This document shows positions 1 to 7,655 of a stretch of 64,000 bases of DNA, piece after piece. Origin of the DNA: Alphaproteobacteria bacterium (GTDB lineage: Bacteria > Pseudomonadota > Alphaproteobacteria > Rhizobiales > Beijerinckiaceae). The stretch's first letter is position 1, and each line of letters begins with the position of its first letter. The stretch lies in contig VGDT01000012.1 of assembly GCA_016869595.1 (NCBI GenBank), positions 1-64,000 on the forward strand. The letters run 5' to 3'. The notes under the pieces are model-generated. The model did not search any database, was not told where the DNA came from, and saw only the letters and a list, made by a program, of their open reading frames with translations. The position numbers and the translations under genes are program-made.

Positions 1-8
1 GCGGCAAC

Positions 9-1319
9 ATGCTGGCCACGGCTTTGAAAGACTCTCTGATCAAAGCCGTCCGCAACCATCCAGGCGACAACGCCTATTTTTATCCGCCGCTCGGCGATCT
101 GGTGGCGCTGATTAACCCGGCCGCCGAAGCCTCCAAATGGACTGACGTTCAGCGCGCAGTCTGGGAGAGGATCGCCTTCTTTGAAGGCGATGGGGACCTC
201 ATGGCGGGCCACCGCTTTTTTCCGGCTCACCAAAGTCCTGTCGTGATTTCTGTCACCTCCGCCTTTTCCTGGCCTCCCGGAGGGATCCGGCCGGAAGACT
301 GCGCCATAGCCATGCACGACAAATTGAGTTTGCTTGGCCAGGATGTGGCTTCGCCCGACGAGGTTTGCACGAGATACCAGCAGTTCCTGGAGACCAAAAA
401 GCCGGAGGAATTCATCTTCCATGATGAGACGCTAAGCCCCGACCGCGCTTGCGGGGCGCTGAGAACGCCGTTTAAGCTCGACCAAGCAGTGGAAGATATC
501 GATCGGAAAAAGAAGATCGGCATAAAATCGGACTTCGCGACCTATCTTGCCTTCCCGCTTTTTCGCGGCGACTTCCGACCTCTCGGCGCGATGATCGCCG
601 GCGTCGCGCGAGATTGGCGCGCAGCCTGCGAAAGCTTTGGGATGCCCGCAAATCGATTGGAGCAGCGGGCGCAGAACTTTTGGCGGAGGATGGGAGAATT
701 CGTGAGCGATCTTCCCTTCCAGAATACGGATATCGAGTCTTCGCGCACGATCGGCCATCTCGATCCGCCGCGATCGTCGGTGAGTCTCGTCGATACTTAT
801 CGCATGCCGGCGCGCCAGCTCGGCACGACGCATGAGGTTCGCAGCATTGGTTGGGCGCCGCCTAACCAGGCTGACTACAAAAATATCCCCGCCGATCCGT
901 CTTTGAACTGTCCCATCAGTCACGATTGGCTAACGCGAGCTCGAAGGAAGCAAATGAACGGCACTCAGTGGGATAGCGAGTTGCTGGCCCCGGCGCTGGA
1001 TCCAGACCCTGCTCAACCAGGGGACAGCGGCCGCAATCCAGCTGTCGAGATGACTCACGGCTTCAGGCTCGCAGGAATGCTCCCGATCACCCGCGCTAAC
1101 GATCCGTTCTGGAACATGCGCGCCTATGATGATGTGCTCATGAGCCATGGCGGCTTCATGTTCAGTTCGTTCATTTGCGCGATCAACCAATTCGTCATGG
1201 ACCGGCCGACACGATGGCCGTCGCCGCCGACGCCAGTCGAATTACAGCCTGCGCCTGCGCAACAAGAGCCGGCTCGCCCCACTGCGGGCGCCGTCAAAGT
1301 TCGTGGCCGATCGAGGTGA
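9..1319 (+). CDS. Hypothetical protein of 436 aa, possibly 5'-partial
   Basis: I do not recognise this protein and see no catalytic motif, signal peptide or membrane segment. The body is soluble-looking with mixed charged and aromatic residues. The last 35 or so residues are a low-complexity Pro/Ala/Gln tail ending in basic residues (VKVRGRSR). The ATG at 9 is the first in the window, but the frame is open to the left edge, so the true start may lie outside. Codon choice looks less GC-biased than in the flanking genes, which may indicate transfer. Its stop codon falls exactly where a truncated lpdA fragment on the other strand ends, so the gene probably belongs to DNA that joined this locus by insertion or rearrangement. 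Moderately sure it is coding because of its length and unbroken frame. Confidence 0.6.
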   Translation: MLATALKDSLIKAVRNHPGDNAYFYPPLGDLVALINPAAEASKWTDVQRAVWERIAFFEGDGDLMAGHRFFPAHQSPVVISVTSAFSWPPGGIRPEDCAIAMHDKLSLLGQDVASPDEVCTRYQQFLETKKPEEFIFHDETLSPDRACGALRTPFKLDQAVEDIDRKKKIGIKSDFATYLAFPLFRGDFRPLGAMIAGVARDWRAACESFGMPANRLEQRAQNFWRRMGEFVSDLPFQNTDIESSRTIGHLDPPRSSVSLVDTYRMPARQLGTTHEVRSIGWAPPNQADYKNIPADPSLNCPISHDWLTRARRKQMNGTQWDSELLAPALDPDPAQPGDSGRNPAVEMTHGFRLAGMLPITRANDPFWNMRAYDDVLMSHGGFMFSSFICAINQFVMDRPTRWPSPPTPVELQPAPAQQEPARPTAGAVKVRGRSR

Positions 1320-1371
1320 CATAGCCGCCAGGCCCGCCGCCAATGACGATAAGATCATATGCGTCGCTCAT
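1318..1371 (-). pseudogene. lpdA: Truncated 5' end of dihydrolipoamide dehydrogenase (lpdA)
   Basis: Reading the minus strand from 1371 gives MSDAYDLIVIGGGPGGYV, the N-terminal FAD-binding GxGxxG signature of dihydrolipoamide dehydrogenase. The frame then loses all resemblance and hits a TGA at 1294-1296, eight codons after the recognisable part. The ATG overlaps the stop of the upstream hydrolase gene (ATGA, 1368-1371), so the two were once translationally coupled. The remaining roughly 450 codons are missing. The breakpoint lies near 1300-1320. This is direct evidence of a rearrangement, an insertion or an assembly join at this point. Confidence 0.75.
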
Positions 1372-2300
1372 TGCGCGTCCCCGTCGCGGCCGCCGACGCG
1401 CCGCTCTTTCGTATCGTTCCCCATCGCGCGTTTCGCGTCGACGAACGCCATCACATCGTCAGCGACCGGCGCAAGAAAATGCAAGAGCGGCGAAAATGCG
1501 CCGATGATCTCGCGATGCGTAACGCCGGGATAATATATGGTGCGCGCTTCGCCGCCGGCGGCGTCTATGGCCGCAGCGAGCGCGCGGGTGTTTCTCGGCT
1601 TGACCGTCGTGTCGGCCTCGCCGGCAATAAGCAGCGCCGGCGGCGCGTCGCGCGTGACATAGCGCAGCGGCTGGCTCGCAGCGGCGTTGGCGGGAGCGCC
1701 GAAAACGCCGCGCAGCACGTCGCTGTCGATCGCGAAATCATAAGCGCCCGCGAGACCGATCAGGCCAGCAAGATCGCTCGACGGCGAGAGGCCGACGGCG
1801 GAGAGCCAGCGTTTGTCGAAGGCGAGCATCGCCGCGATGTGTCCGCCCGCCGAATGGCCCATGAGAAATATGCGCGAGCGCTCAGCGCCAAGCCGGTCCG
1901 CATTGTCGCGCGCCCATCGCAGCGCACGCGCCGCGTCTTCGAGAAAAACCGGAAAGCGGGCTTGCGGATAAAGGCTGTAATCGGGAATGACGGCGATCAC
2001 GCCACGCGCGGCGAGCGCCGCGCCGACGAAGCGATAGTTCGCCCTTTCGCCAGACGACCATCGGCCGCCGTAAAAGAAGACGATGAGCGGTCTCGGCGCC
2101 TCCGCATGATCGGGAAGATAGACGTCGAGCTTTTCGCGGGGCCCACCGCCGTAGGGGATATCGTCTAGGAGACGATAGGACTGAGCGCGCGCCAAAAGAT
2201 TGAGCGCGGCGCCGGGGTCGGCGACGGCCGCGCCGGCAAAAATGACAAGCGTCGCGACGAGCGCGCGGGCCGGCGTCACATGTCGCAGGAATCGTCGCAT
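1368..2300 (-). CDS. Alpha/beta hydrolase (BD-FAE/carboxylesterase-like), exported
   Basis: This 310 aa protein is an alpha/beta-fold hydrolase predicted to cleave carboxyl esters. The N-terminus (about residues 1-28) is a signal peptide or membrane anchor with basic residues then a hydrophobic stretch ending AVADP. The oxyanion-hole region appears as FFYGGRWSSG, corresponding to the HGGxW of this family with Tyr in place of His. The nucleophile elbow is GHSAGG around residue 148. An acid (GEADTTV) and a His (GVTHREI) complete a plausible triad. It lies downstream of rplT but behind a strong terminator, so it probably has its own promoter at about 2300-2340. Its stop overlaps the start of the truncated lpdA. 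The natural substrate cannot be read from sequence. Confidence 0.85.
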   Translation of the reverse strand: MRRFLRHVTPARALVATLVIFAGAAVADPGAALNLLARAQSYRLLDDIPYGGGPREKLDVYLPDHAEAPRPLIVFFYGGRWSSGERANYRFVGAALAARGVIAVIPDYSLYPQARFPVFLEDAARALRWARDNADRLGAERSRIFLMGHSAGGHIAAMLAFDKRWLSAVGLSPSSDLAGLIGLAGAYDFAIDSDVLRGVFGAPANAAASQPLRYVTRDAPPALLIAGEADTTVKPRNTRALAAAIDAAGGEARTIYYPGVTHREIIGAFSPLLHFLAPVADDVMAFVDAKRAMGNDTKERRVGGRDGDAQ

Positions 2301-2343
2301 CCAAGGAGACGATAGCCGAAGCCGGCGTCCCCTGCGACCGCGT

Positions 2344-2380
2344 ATGAAAGAAAAAGCGCCCGCGGCGCGGCGGGCGCTTT
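2344..2380 (-). terminator. Rho-independent terminator of rpmI-rplT
   Basis: An 11-bp perfect stem (2353-2363 with 2370-2380, core AAAGCGCCCGC) with a 6-nt loop is followed on the minus strand by TTTTTCTTTC. It sits 19 bases beyond the rplT stop, as expected for an intrinsic terminator. Confidence 0.85.
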
Positions 2381-2398
2381 ACATTAACGCCGCAGCCT

Positions 2399-2764
2399 TC
2401 AGGCGGCCTTCGGTAGCGCTGACTTCGCCTGCGCCACGATGGCTTTGAAAGCCTCAGGCTGATGGATGGCAAGTTCGGACAGGACCTTGCGATCGACCTC
2501 GACGCCCGCCTTGGCGAGCCCATCGATGAAGCGCGAATAGGTCAGGCCGTACTCGCGCACGGCGGCGTTGAGCCGCTGAATCCACAGCGCACGGAATACG
2601 CGCTTCTTCGCCTTGCGATCGCGAGTCGCATATTGCATCGAGCGATCGACCGCGGCCTTCGCGGCGCGAATCGTGTTCTTGCGGCGGCCGTAGAATCCTT
2701 TGGCGGCCTTGAAGGTCTTCTTGTGCTTGGCGTGAGCGGTGACGCCGCGCTTGACGCGAGCCAT
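2399..2764 (-). CDS. rplT: 50S ribosomal protein L20
   Basis: L20 is an early 23S rRNA-binding protein needed for assembly of the large ribosomal subunit. The 121 aa product has the standard start [16 protein letters not shown], the highly basic extended N-terminal arm, and the conserved globular C-terminal region (SRFIDGL, LSELAI). Length is normal for the family. A clear ribosome binding site (AAGGAG) precedes the ATG at 2764. It lies 35 bases downstream of rpmI in the usual rpmI-rplT operon. infC is not immediately upstream and pheST not downstream, so the larger cluster seen in many bacteria is split here. Confidence 0.98.
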   Translation of the reverse strand: MARVKRGVTAHAKHKKTFKAAKGFYGRRKNTIRAAKAAVDRSMQYATRDRKAKKRVFRALWIQRLNAAVREYGLTYSRFIDGLAKAGVEVDRKVLSELAIHQPEAFKAIVAQAKSALPKAA

Positions 2765-2799
2765 GACGAAACTCCTTTGCGGAAAAATCTGCTGCGGGA

Positions 2800-3000
2800 T
2801 CAGCCGTTCGGCAGGAAGTATTTCTTGACGTTATCGCCGTCAGTTTTGAACAAGACGTTCGTGCCGCGCAGATTTCTGATCTGCTTGTTCGTCCGCTTGA
2901 TCATGCCGTGGCGCTTGCCCTGCTGGGCGTAGACCACTTTCCCGGTGCCGGTGATCTTGAAGCGCTTTTTCGCGCCCGATTTCGTCTTCAGCTTGGGCAT
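2800..3000 (-). CDS. rpmI: 50S ribosomal protein L35
   Basis: L35 is a small basic protein of the large ribosomal subunit. The 66 aa product begins [20 protein letters not shown] and ends KKYFLPNG, both typical. The open frame extends further upstream to 3102, but the ATG at 3000 matches the family start and has a ribosome binding site (AGGAG) 7-8 bases upstream. It is the first gene of the rpmI-rplT operon, with a leader of about 120 nt from the predicted promoter. Confidence 0.98.
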   Translation of the reverse strand: MPKLKTKSGAKKRFKITGTGKVVYAQQGKRHGMIKRTNKQIRNLRGTNVLFKTDGDNVKKYFLPNG

Positions 3001-3128
3001 TTTGCTCTCCTGGCCTCGTGGCCTGTGTTGTTTGCGCTCAAATGGACGAGTCCATCGGCGCTTATTCGCGCGAGCGAAAGAACCGCCACGGCAGCCCATC
3101 ACTGGCCGGGCGGTTCTGTAGAGCGCGG

Positions 3129-3157
3129 TTTATTGCCTAATGCGGGGGAAAACGCAA
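3129..3157 (-). promoter_or_regulatory. rpmI: Predicted sigma-70-type promoter of rpmI-rplT
   Basis: On the minus strand TTGCGT (3152-3157) and AATAAA (3129-3134) are separated by exactly 17 bp and lie about 130 bases upstream of the rpmI start. The spacing is ideal; the boxes match the consensus only partly. Confidence 0.5.
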
Positions 3158-3364
3158 GTCGCCCAAGCTTTGGGAAGCGCCTGGAGTAGACTGCGCCCGT
3201 TCTTCGCGACATAGTCCGCCCGCCAAAGAAGGCTTCAATCGAGAAAAAAGCGAGTAAGACCGCCGCGATGCAAGGTTAACTCAAGAAACGTCGTCATTTT
3301 CGTTGGGTTTGATGAACAGTCGCCAAGCGCTAAGTCTCTCGCTGGAAACGATCCGGGGCGCATT
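3158..3364. other. Intergenic region upstream of amidinotransferase gene
   Basis: Together with the rpmI leader this leaves about 364 bases without a gene between rpmI and the amidinotransferase. Apart from the rpmI promoter I see no RNA gene, riboswitch or strong hairpin. It must also hold the promoter for the plus-strand gene at 3365. Confidence 0.4.
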
Positions 3365-4477
3365 ATGAATATGCATGCATCTATGGGGACCGCGATTGCC
3401 GCGGAATGTCCGGTCAATTCTCACAACGAATGGGATCCGTTGGAGGAGATCATCGTCGGGCGACTCGAAGGCTCGACAATTCCTTCCGACCATCCGGTCG
3501 TCACCTGCAACATCCCCGGCATGGCCGCGCGCGCCCAATCGCTCGCCGCCGGATTCCGTTTTCCGAAATTCATGATCGAGCCGGCGCAGCAGGAACTCGA
3601 CGGTTTTGTTGCTCTGCTCGAATCGCTGGACATTACGGTGACCAGGCCGGACGCCGTCAATCACAAGGCGAAGTTCTCGACGCCGAACTGGTCGTCGCGC
3701 GGCTTCTGCAATTCCTGTCCGCGCGATTCGATGCTGGTGTTCGGCGACGAAATTCTTGAAACGCCGATGGCCTGGCCATGCCGCTATTTCGAGACGCATT
3801 CCTATCGCGAAATCCTCAAAGACTATTTCCGGCGCGGCGCGCGCTGGACGTCGGCGCCGAAACCACAGCTCACCGACGAACTCTTCGACCCCGATTTCAA
3901 ATTGCCGGAGAAGGGCGAGGAAATTCGCTACATCCTCACCGAATTCGAGCCGGTGTTCGACGCCGCCGACTTCTTCCGCTGCGGCCGCGATATTTTCGTG
4001 ACCCGCTCCAACGTCACCAATGCGATGGGAATCGACTGGCTGCGCCGCCATCTCGGCGATGGTTATCGCATTCACGAGATCAAGAGCCGCTGCCCCAATC
4101 CCATGCATATCGACACGACGATCCTGCCTCTAGGGCCGGGCCGACTACTCATCAATCCGGAATATATCAATCCGGATGAGCTGCCCGACATTTTGAAGAA
4201 ATGGGACATTCTCGTCGCGCCCGAGCCCGATCCGATCAACGATCGCATTCTCGCGATCACCTCGATGTGCGGCAAATGGCTCAGCATGAACATTTTGATG
4301 ATCGACGAAAAGCGCGTCATCGTCGATCCGCATCACACAAACATGATGCGGCAGATGGAGAAATGGGGCTACGAGCCGATCCCCTGCTCTTTCCTGCACT
4401 ATGCGGCGTTCGGCGGCGCGTTCCACTGCGCGACGCTCGACGTGCGCCGGCGCGGAACGCTCGAAAGCTATTTCTGA
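3365..4477 (+). CDS. Amidinotransferase (glycine amidinotransferase/AGAT-like)
   Basis: Enzymes of this family move the amidino group of arginine to an amine, releasing ornithine; the animal member (AGAT) makes guanidinoacetate and the Streptomyces member StrB acts on an inosamine phosphate. The 370 aa protein has the complete catalytic set. The Asp is in FEPVFDAADF (about residue 200), the His in PMHIDTT (His248) and the nucleophilic Cys in GGAFHCATLDVRRRG (Cys355). The C-terminus (DVRRRGTLESYF) is strikingly like animal AGAT. No signal peptide, so probably cytosolic. The neighbour facing it is a guanidinium exporter, suggesting the product or a by-product is a guanidino compound. The acceptor substrate cannot be read from sequence. 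GTG/ATG alternatives are limited; the ATG at 3371 is an alternative start. Confidence 0.9.
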   Translation: MNMHASMGTAIAAECPVNSHNEWDPLEEIIVGRLEGSTIPSDHPVVTCNIPGMAARAQSLAAGFRFPKFMIEPAQQELDGFVALLESLDITVTRPDAVNHKAKFSTPNWSSRGFCNSCPRDSMLVFGDEILETPMAWPCRYFETHSYREILKDYFRRGARWTSAPKPQLTDELFDPDFKLPEKGEEIRYILTEFEPVFDAADFFRCGRDIFVTRSNVTNAMGIDWLRRHLGDGYRIHEIKSRCPNPMHIDTTILPLGPGRLLINPEYINPDELPDILKKWDILVAPEPDPINDRILAITSMCGKWLSMNILMIDEKRVIVDPHHTNMMRQMEKWGYEPIPCSFLHYAAFGGAFHCATLDVRRRGTLESYF

Positions 4478-4501
4478 TTGGCGTGCGGCCGCGATACGGT
4501 C

Positions 4502-4566
4502 TGTCATTCCCGACACGCTGTCGCCTCTGGATTCCCGGTCAGGCCTGCGGCCTGCCGGAAATGACA
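4502..4566. repeat. Dispersed palindromic repeat, copy 1
   Basis: This element is bounded by TGTCATTCCC (4502-4511) and its near-perfect complement GGAAATGACA (4557-4566), and contains TCTGGATTCCCGGTCAGG and an inner stem CCGGTCAGGC/GCCTGCCGG. A related copy is at 50469-50573. It fills the gap between the convergent amidinotransferase and exporter genes, where its hairpin could also end transcription. Confidence 0.75.
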
Positions 4567-4578
4567 TAGCGGTTGGGG

Positions 4579-4905
4579 CTATTTCATATCGACGCCGCCG
4601 AGCCGCAGGCCGATAATGCCTAAGACAATAAGCGCTATCGAGCCTAACCGCAGCACGGTCGTCGGTTCGTTGAAAAGATAAACGCCGACAAGTGTCGCCG
4701 CGGCGATGCTTGTGCCAGTCCATGCGGCGTAAGCCGTGCCTGCGGGAATGGTTTTTACCGCAAGGCCCAGGCATCCGACGCTCGCCGCCATGAAAAACAG
4801 CATGACGACCGAAGGCCAGAGACGCGTGAATCCGTCCGCATATTTCATCCCGACGAGCCAGCCGACTTCGCAGATGCTGCCGATAAAGAGGATGATCCAG
4901 TCCAT
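4579..4905 (-). CDS. sugE: SMR-family guanidinium exporter (Gdx/SugE type)
   Basis: Gdx/SugE proteins are dual-topology small multidrug resistance transporters that exchange guanidinium for protons. The 108 aa protein has four hydrophobic helices. It has the essential Glu13 in the first helix (SICEVGWLVGMKYADGF), the Gdx-like motif KTIPAGTAYAAWTGTSIAAA, and the usual C-terminal helix (ALIVLGIIGLRL). The Lys and Gly pattern after the glutamate resembles SugE/Gdx rather than the EmrE branch, so guanidinium or a related cation is the best substrate guess. The gene converges on the amidinotransferase. I looked for guanidine riboswitch features in its 138-nt upstream region and found only a plain hairpin at 4970-4988. 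Confidence 0.88.
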   Translation of the reverse strand: MDWIILFIGSICEVGWLVGMKYADGFTRLWPSVVMLFFMAASVGCLGLAVKTIPAGTAYAAWTGTSIAAATLVGVYLFNEPTTVLRLGSIALIVLGIIGLRLGGVDMK

Positions 4906-5044
4906 CTAACAATCCTTGCCTGCCGCCATCGTCGCCATTCGGGCGTCGCCGACTTGTGGATTTTGCAGCGCCGTCCGTCAAGGACGGCTCGACAATTTGC
5001 ATTTCGCTGGACGCCGCCCACATAGGCCGCAAGGAGAATTGCTT

Positions 5045-5923
5045 ATGAGAAAAATCATCGGCGTTTATCCCGCTCCCGACTCCGGGCATTGGGTCGGCGA
5101 CGGCTTTCCCGTACGTTCGCTTTTTTCGCACCACGCACATGGCGAGCGTGTCAGCCCTTTCCTGCTGTTCGACTACGCCGGGCCTTTTGACTTTCCTCCC
5201 ACCGCGAAGCGCCGCGGCGTCGGCGCTCATCCGCATCGCGGCTTTGAGACGGTGACGATCGTCTTGGACGGCGAAGTCGCGCATCGCGACTCGACCGGCG
5301 CCGGCGGACTTATCGGCCCCGGCGACGTGCAATGGATGCGCGCCGCCTCGGGAGTCGTTCATGAGGAATATCATTCCGAAAGCTTCGCCAAATCAGGCGG
5401 ACGCTTCGAGGTCGTGCAGCTTTGGGTCAATCTGCCGGCGCGCGAGAAGATGAGCCCGCCGCGCTATCAGACCCTCCTCGACAAGGATATCCCGCGCGTC
5501 GATCTGCCAGGCGACGCCGGGCTCGTCCGCGTCATCGCCGGCGAATTCGACGGCCATCGTGGCCCTGCGCAAACGGCGACGCCGATCGATCTTTGGGATG
5601 TGCGGATCGACGCTGGAAAGAGCGCCCGCTTTAGGCTCCCCGAGGGGCATACGATCGTTGCCGCGATTCTCGAAGGAACGGTCGAAGTCAATGGCGAAAG
5701 AATCGCGCGCGCGACGGACGTCGTCGTGTTCGGCGAGGAAGGCGGAGAAATCGTCTTTGAGGCGAACAATGACGCGAAGCTCATCATCATGAGCGGCGAA
5801 CCGATCGACGAGCCCGTGGCGCAACAAGGGCCCTTCGTGATGAACACGCAGGACGAATTGCGTCAGGCCTTCGTCGATTATCAATCGGGACGCTTCGGCG
5901 CTATTGCGCCGCAGGGCGGCTGA
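5045..5923 (+). CDS. Pirin family protein
   Basis: Pirins are bicupin proteins; some have quercetin dioxygenase activity and others act as redox-responsive cofactors. The 292 aa product has the N-terminal cupin with the metal-binding histidines (GAHPHRGFETVT and, later, GVVHEEYHSE; the Glu ligand follows in the second motif) and a second, degenerate C-terminal cupin (about residues 165-270). The open frame reaches back to 4916, but the ATG at 5045 has a strong ribosome binding site (AAGGAG) and matches the family N-terminus (GDGFPVRSLF). It stands alone, divergent from the exporter gene, with a 138-nt gap. The physiological substrate is unknown. Confidence 0.93.
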   Translation: MRKIIGVYPAPDSGHWVGDGFPVRSLFSHHAHGERVSPFLLFDYAGPFDFPPTAKRRGVGAHPHRGFETVTIVLDGEVAHRDSTGAGGLIGPGDVQWMRAASGVVHEEYHSESFAKSGGRFEVVQLWVNLPAREKMSPPRYQTLLDKDIPRVDLPGDAGLVRVIAGEFDGHRGPAQTATPIDLWDVRIDAGKSARFRLPEGHTIVAAILEGTVEVNGERIARATDVVVFGEEGGEIVFEANNDAKLIIMSGEPIDEPVAQQGPFVMNTQDELRQAFVDYQSGRFGAIAPQGG

Positions 5924-5941
5924 TAAGAAGCGCCGCGTTCG

Positions 5942-7645
5942 TTATGCCCTGCGCGACGCCAGTCTCAGCTCTTCGATCGTCGCCGCGAGAGAAGAGAACT
6001 CCACCGGCTTGGTGAGAAAAGCGTCGACTCCGGCGGCGCGGGCGGCGCGTTCGTCTTCCTCGCGCGCGCTCGCCGTCAGCACCAATATGGGCGTGCGCGG
6101 CGCGCCGGCGCGCGCCTCAGCCTCGCGAATCCGAAGGCTCGCCTCGCGCCCATCGAAATCCGGCATGAAGAGATCCATGACGATCACATCGTAAGGCGCG
6201 CCGGCGCCCTCGATCGCCTCGCGGGCGCGCTCAAGCGCCAGCGCGCCGCTTTCCGCCCGAGTCACCTTCGCGCCAAGCTTGGCGAGGTGACGCGTGAGAA
6301 TGAGCGCGTTGATCTCATTGTCTTCGGCGACAAGCGCGTTGACCCCGGCAAGGGCCTGCGAGGGCGCGCCCTTGGCAGGCGCCGGCGCCTTGTCGATCTC
6401 CTGCGAAAGCCGGGCAATGAGCGATGCGATCCGCACCGGCTTCACCAGCCAGCCGTCGAAGTCGCACAGAGCGTCTTCGCCGAAGGCCCGCCGTTCAAGC
6501 GGCGAGAAGAGAAGAAACAACCGTCTCGCATGCGCGGCGCGAGCGATTTTCGCGAGCTCGGCGGTCCGATGCGGCCCAAGGGCGCAATCGACGATGACAA
6601 CTTCGAAGGGTTTCTCGCAGCGACCCAGCAACGTTCGCGCCGCATCTTCGGCCGCAACGATCTCCGCCTGCGCGCCGGCATACTGCATGCTCTCCGCGAG
6701 ATAGGGCGCCTCAAATACGCTTTGAGCGACGATCAGCGCGGTAAGTCCGGAAAGGTGCGCCTGCGCGAGTTCTTCGCTTGTTGGGGGCGCGGGCAGCGTG
6801 AAGGCGAAAACCGATCCCTTGTCCGACGATTCCACAAGCGCGAGCGCGCCGCCCATCTTGGCGACGAGGCGTCTGGAGATGGCGAGGCCGAGGCCCGCGC
6901 CCGCCTGCGGGTGGTTCTCGGAAGGGTCGGCCTGTTCGAATTCCTCGAAGATCGCTTCGCGCGCGGCATCCGGCACGCCAGGCCCGGTGTCGCGCACGGC
7001 GAAGCGCAGCCTGGCGCCTTCGCGCATGACGCGCACGCCGACGCCGCCGCGCTCGGTAAATTTCATTGCATTGCCGATAAGATTGACGAGCACCTGCCGA
7101 AGGCGGGCGGGATCGCCCACGATTTCTCGGGGCGCATCAGGCGAGATGACGCTCGCGAGCTCGAGCCCCTTCGCCATGGCGCGCGGCGCCAGCAATTCGA
7201 CGACGCTTTCAACGAAGGGCGCCAGCGCAAAGGTCTCGCAGCGCAGCTCAAATTTGCCGGCTTCGATCTTTGAGAAATCGAGAATGTCGTCGATAAGCTG
7301 CGAGAGCGAGCGACTCGAATCTCCGATCGCTTCGACATAGCTCACTTGTTCGGCAGTGAGTCTGGTCATGGCGAGCAGTTGCGCGAGCCCCATAACGCCA
7401 TTAAGCGGCGTGCGGAACTCGTGGCTGACTGCGGCCAGAAAGCGGGACTTCGCTAAGCTTGCAGCCTCTGCTCGGTCGCGGGCGGCGGCGGCCGCGCGCA
7501 GCTCCCAGATTTCATCTCGCAGCGATTCAAGCTCGGCTTCGATCTGTTTTCGGCCACGCCGGCGCAAGGCAATAAAAATCGACGCGGCAAGCAGCAGGAG
7601 GGCAAGCTGCGCCGCAGCCAAAATCGCAATATGGTTTAAGGACAT
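5942..7645 (-). CDS. Hybrid sensor histidine kinase with two receiver domains
   Basis: This 567 aa membrane kinase has one N-terminal helix (about residues 3-27) and a coiled-coil (about 30-70). A HisKA domain follows with the phosphorylated His75 in AAVSHEFRTPLNG, then an HATPase domain (N box NLIGNAMKFTE; DTGPGV; AGLGLAISRRL). Two receiver domains come last. The first receiver has lost the acidic pair (ALIVAQS) but keeps the Asp in VIVDCALG. The second is complete (VAEDNEIN, VMDLFMPDFDG, Lys in FLTKPVE). It has no periplasmic sensor domain, so it may sense membrane or cytosolic cues. The ATG at 7645 follows the comM stop by 10 bases and is preferred over the upstream in-frame ATG at 7681, which would overlap comM. 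The output partner is not encoded nearby. Confidence 0.92.
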   Translation of the reverse strand: MSLNHIAILAAAQLALLLLAASIFIALRRRGRKQIEAELESLRDEIWELRAAAAARDRAEAASLAKSRFLAAVSHEFRTPLNGVMGLAQLLAMTRLTAEQVSYVEAIGDSSRSLSQLIDDILDFSKIEAGKFELRCETFALAPFVESVVELLAPRAMAKGLELASVISPDAPREIVGDPARLRQVLVNLIGNAMKFTERGGVGVRVMREGARLRFAVRDTGPGVPDAAREAIFEEFEQADPSENHPQAGAGLGLAISRRLVAKMGGALALVESSDKGSVFAFTLPAPPTSEELAQAHLSGLTALIVAQSVFEAPYLAESMQYAGAQAEIVAAEDAARTLLGRCEKPFEVVIVDCALGPHRTAELAKIARAAHARRLFLLFSPLERRAFGEDALCDFDGWLVKPVRIASLIARLSQEIDKAPAPAKGAPSQALAGVNALVAEDNEINALILTRHLAKLGAKVTRAESGALALERAREAIEGAGAPYDVIVMDLFMPDFDGREASLRIREAEARAGAPRTPILVLTASAREEDERAARAAGVDAFLTKPVEFSSLAATIEELRLASRRA

Positions 7646-7655
7646 GCGCCTTATA

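Noticed and set aside
2765-3102. 100 aa version of L35
   Set aside because: The extra N-terminal residues do not match L35 and the ATG at 3000 has a proper ribosome binding site.
4906-5044. Guanidine riboswitch upstream of the Gdx exporter
   Set aside because: Only a plain hairpin (4970-4988) is visible. I could not find paired ACGR tetraloops or the ykkC core.
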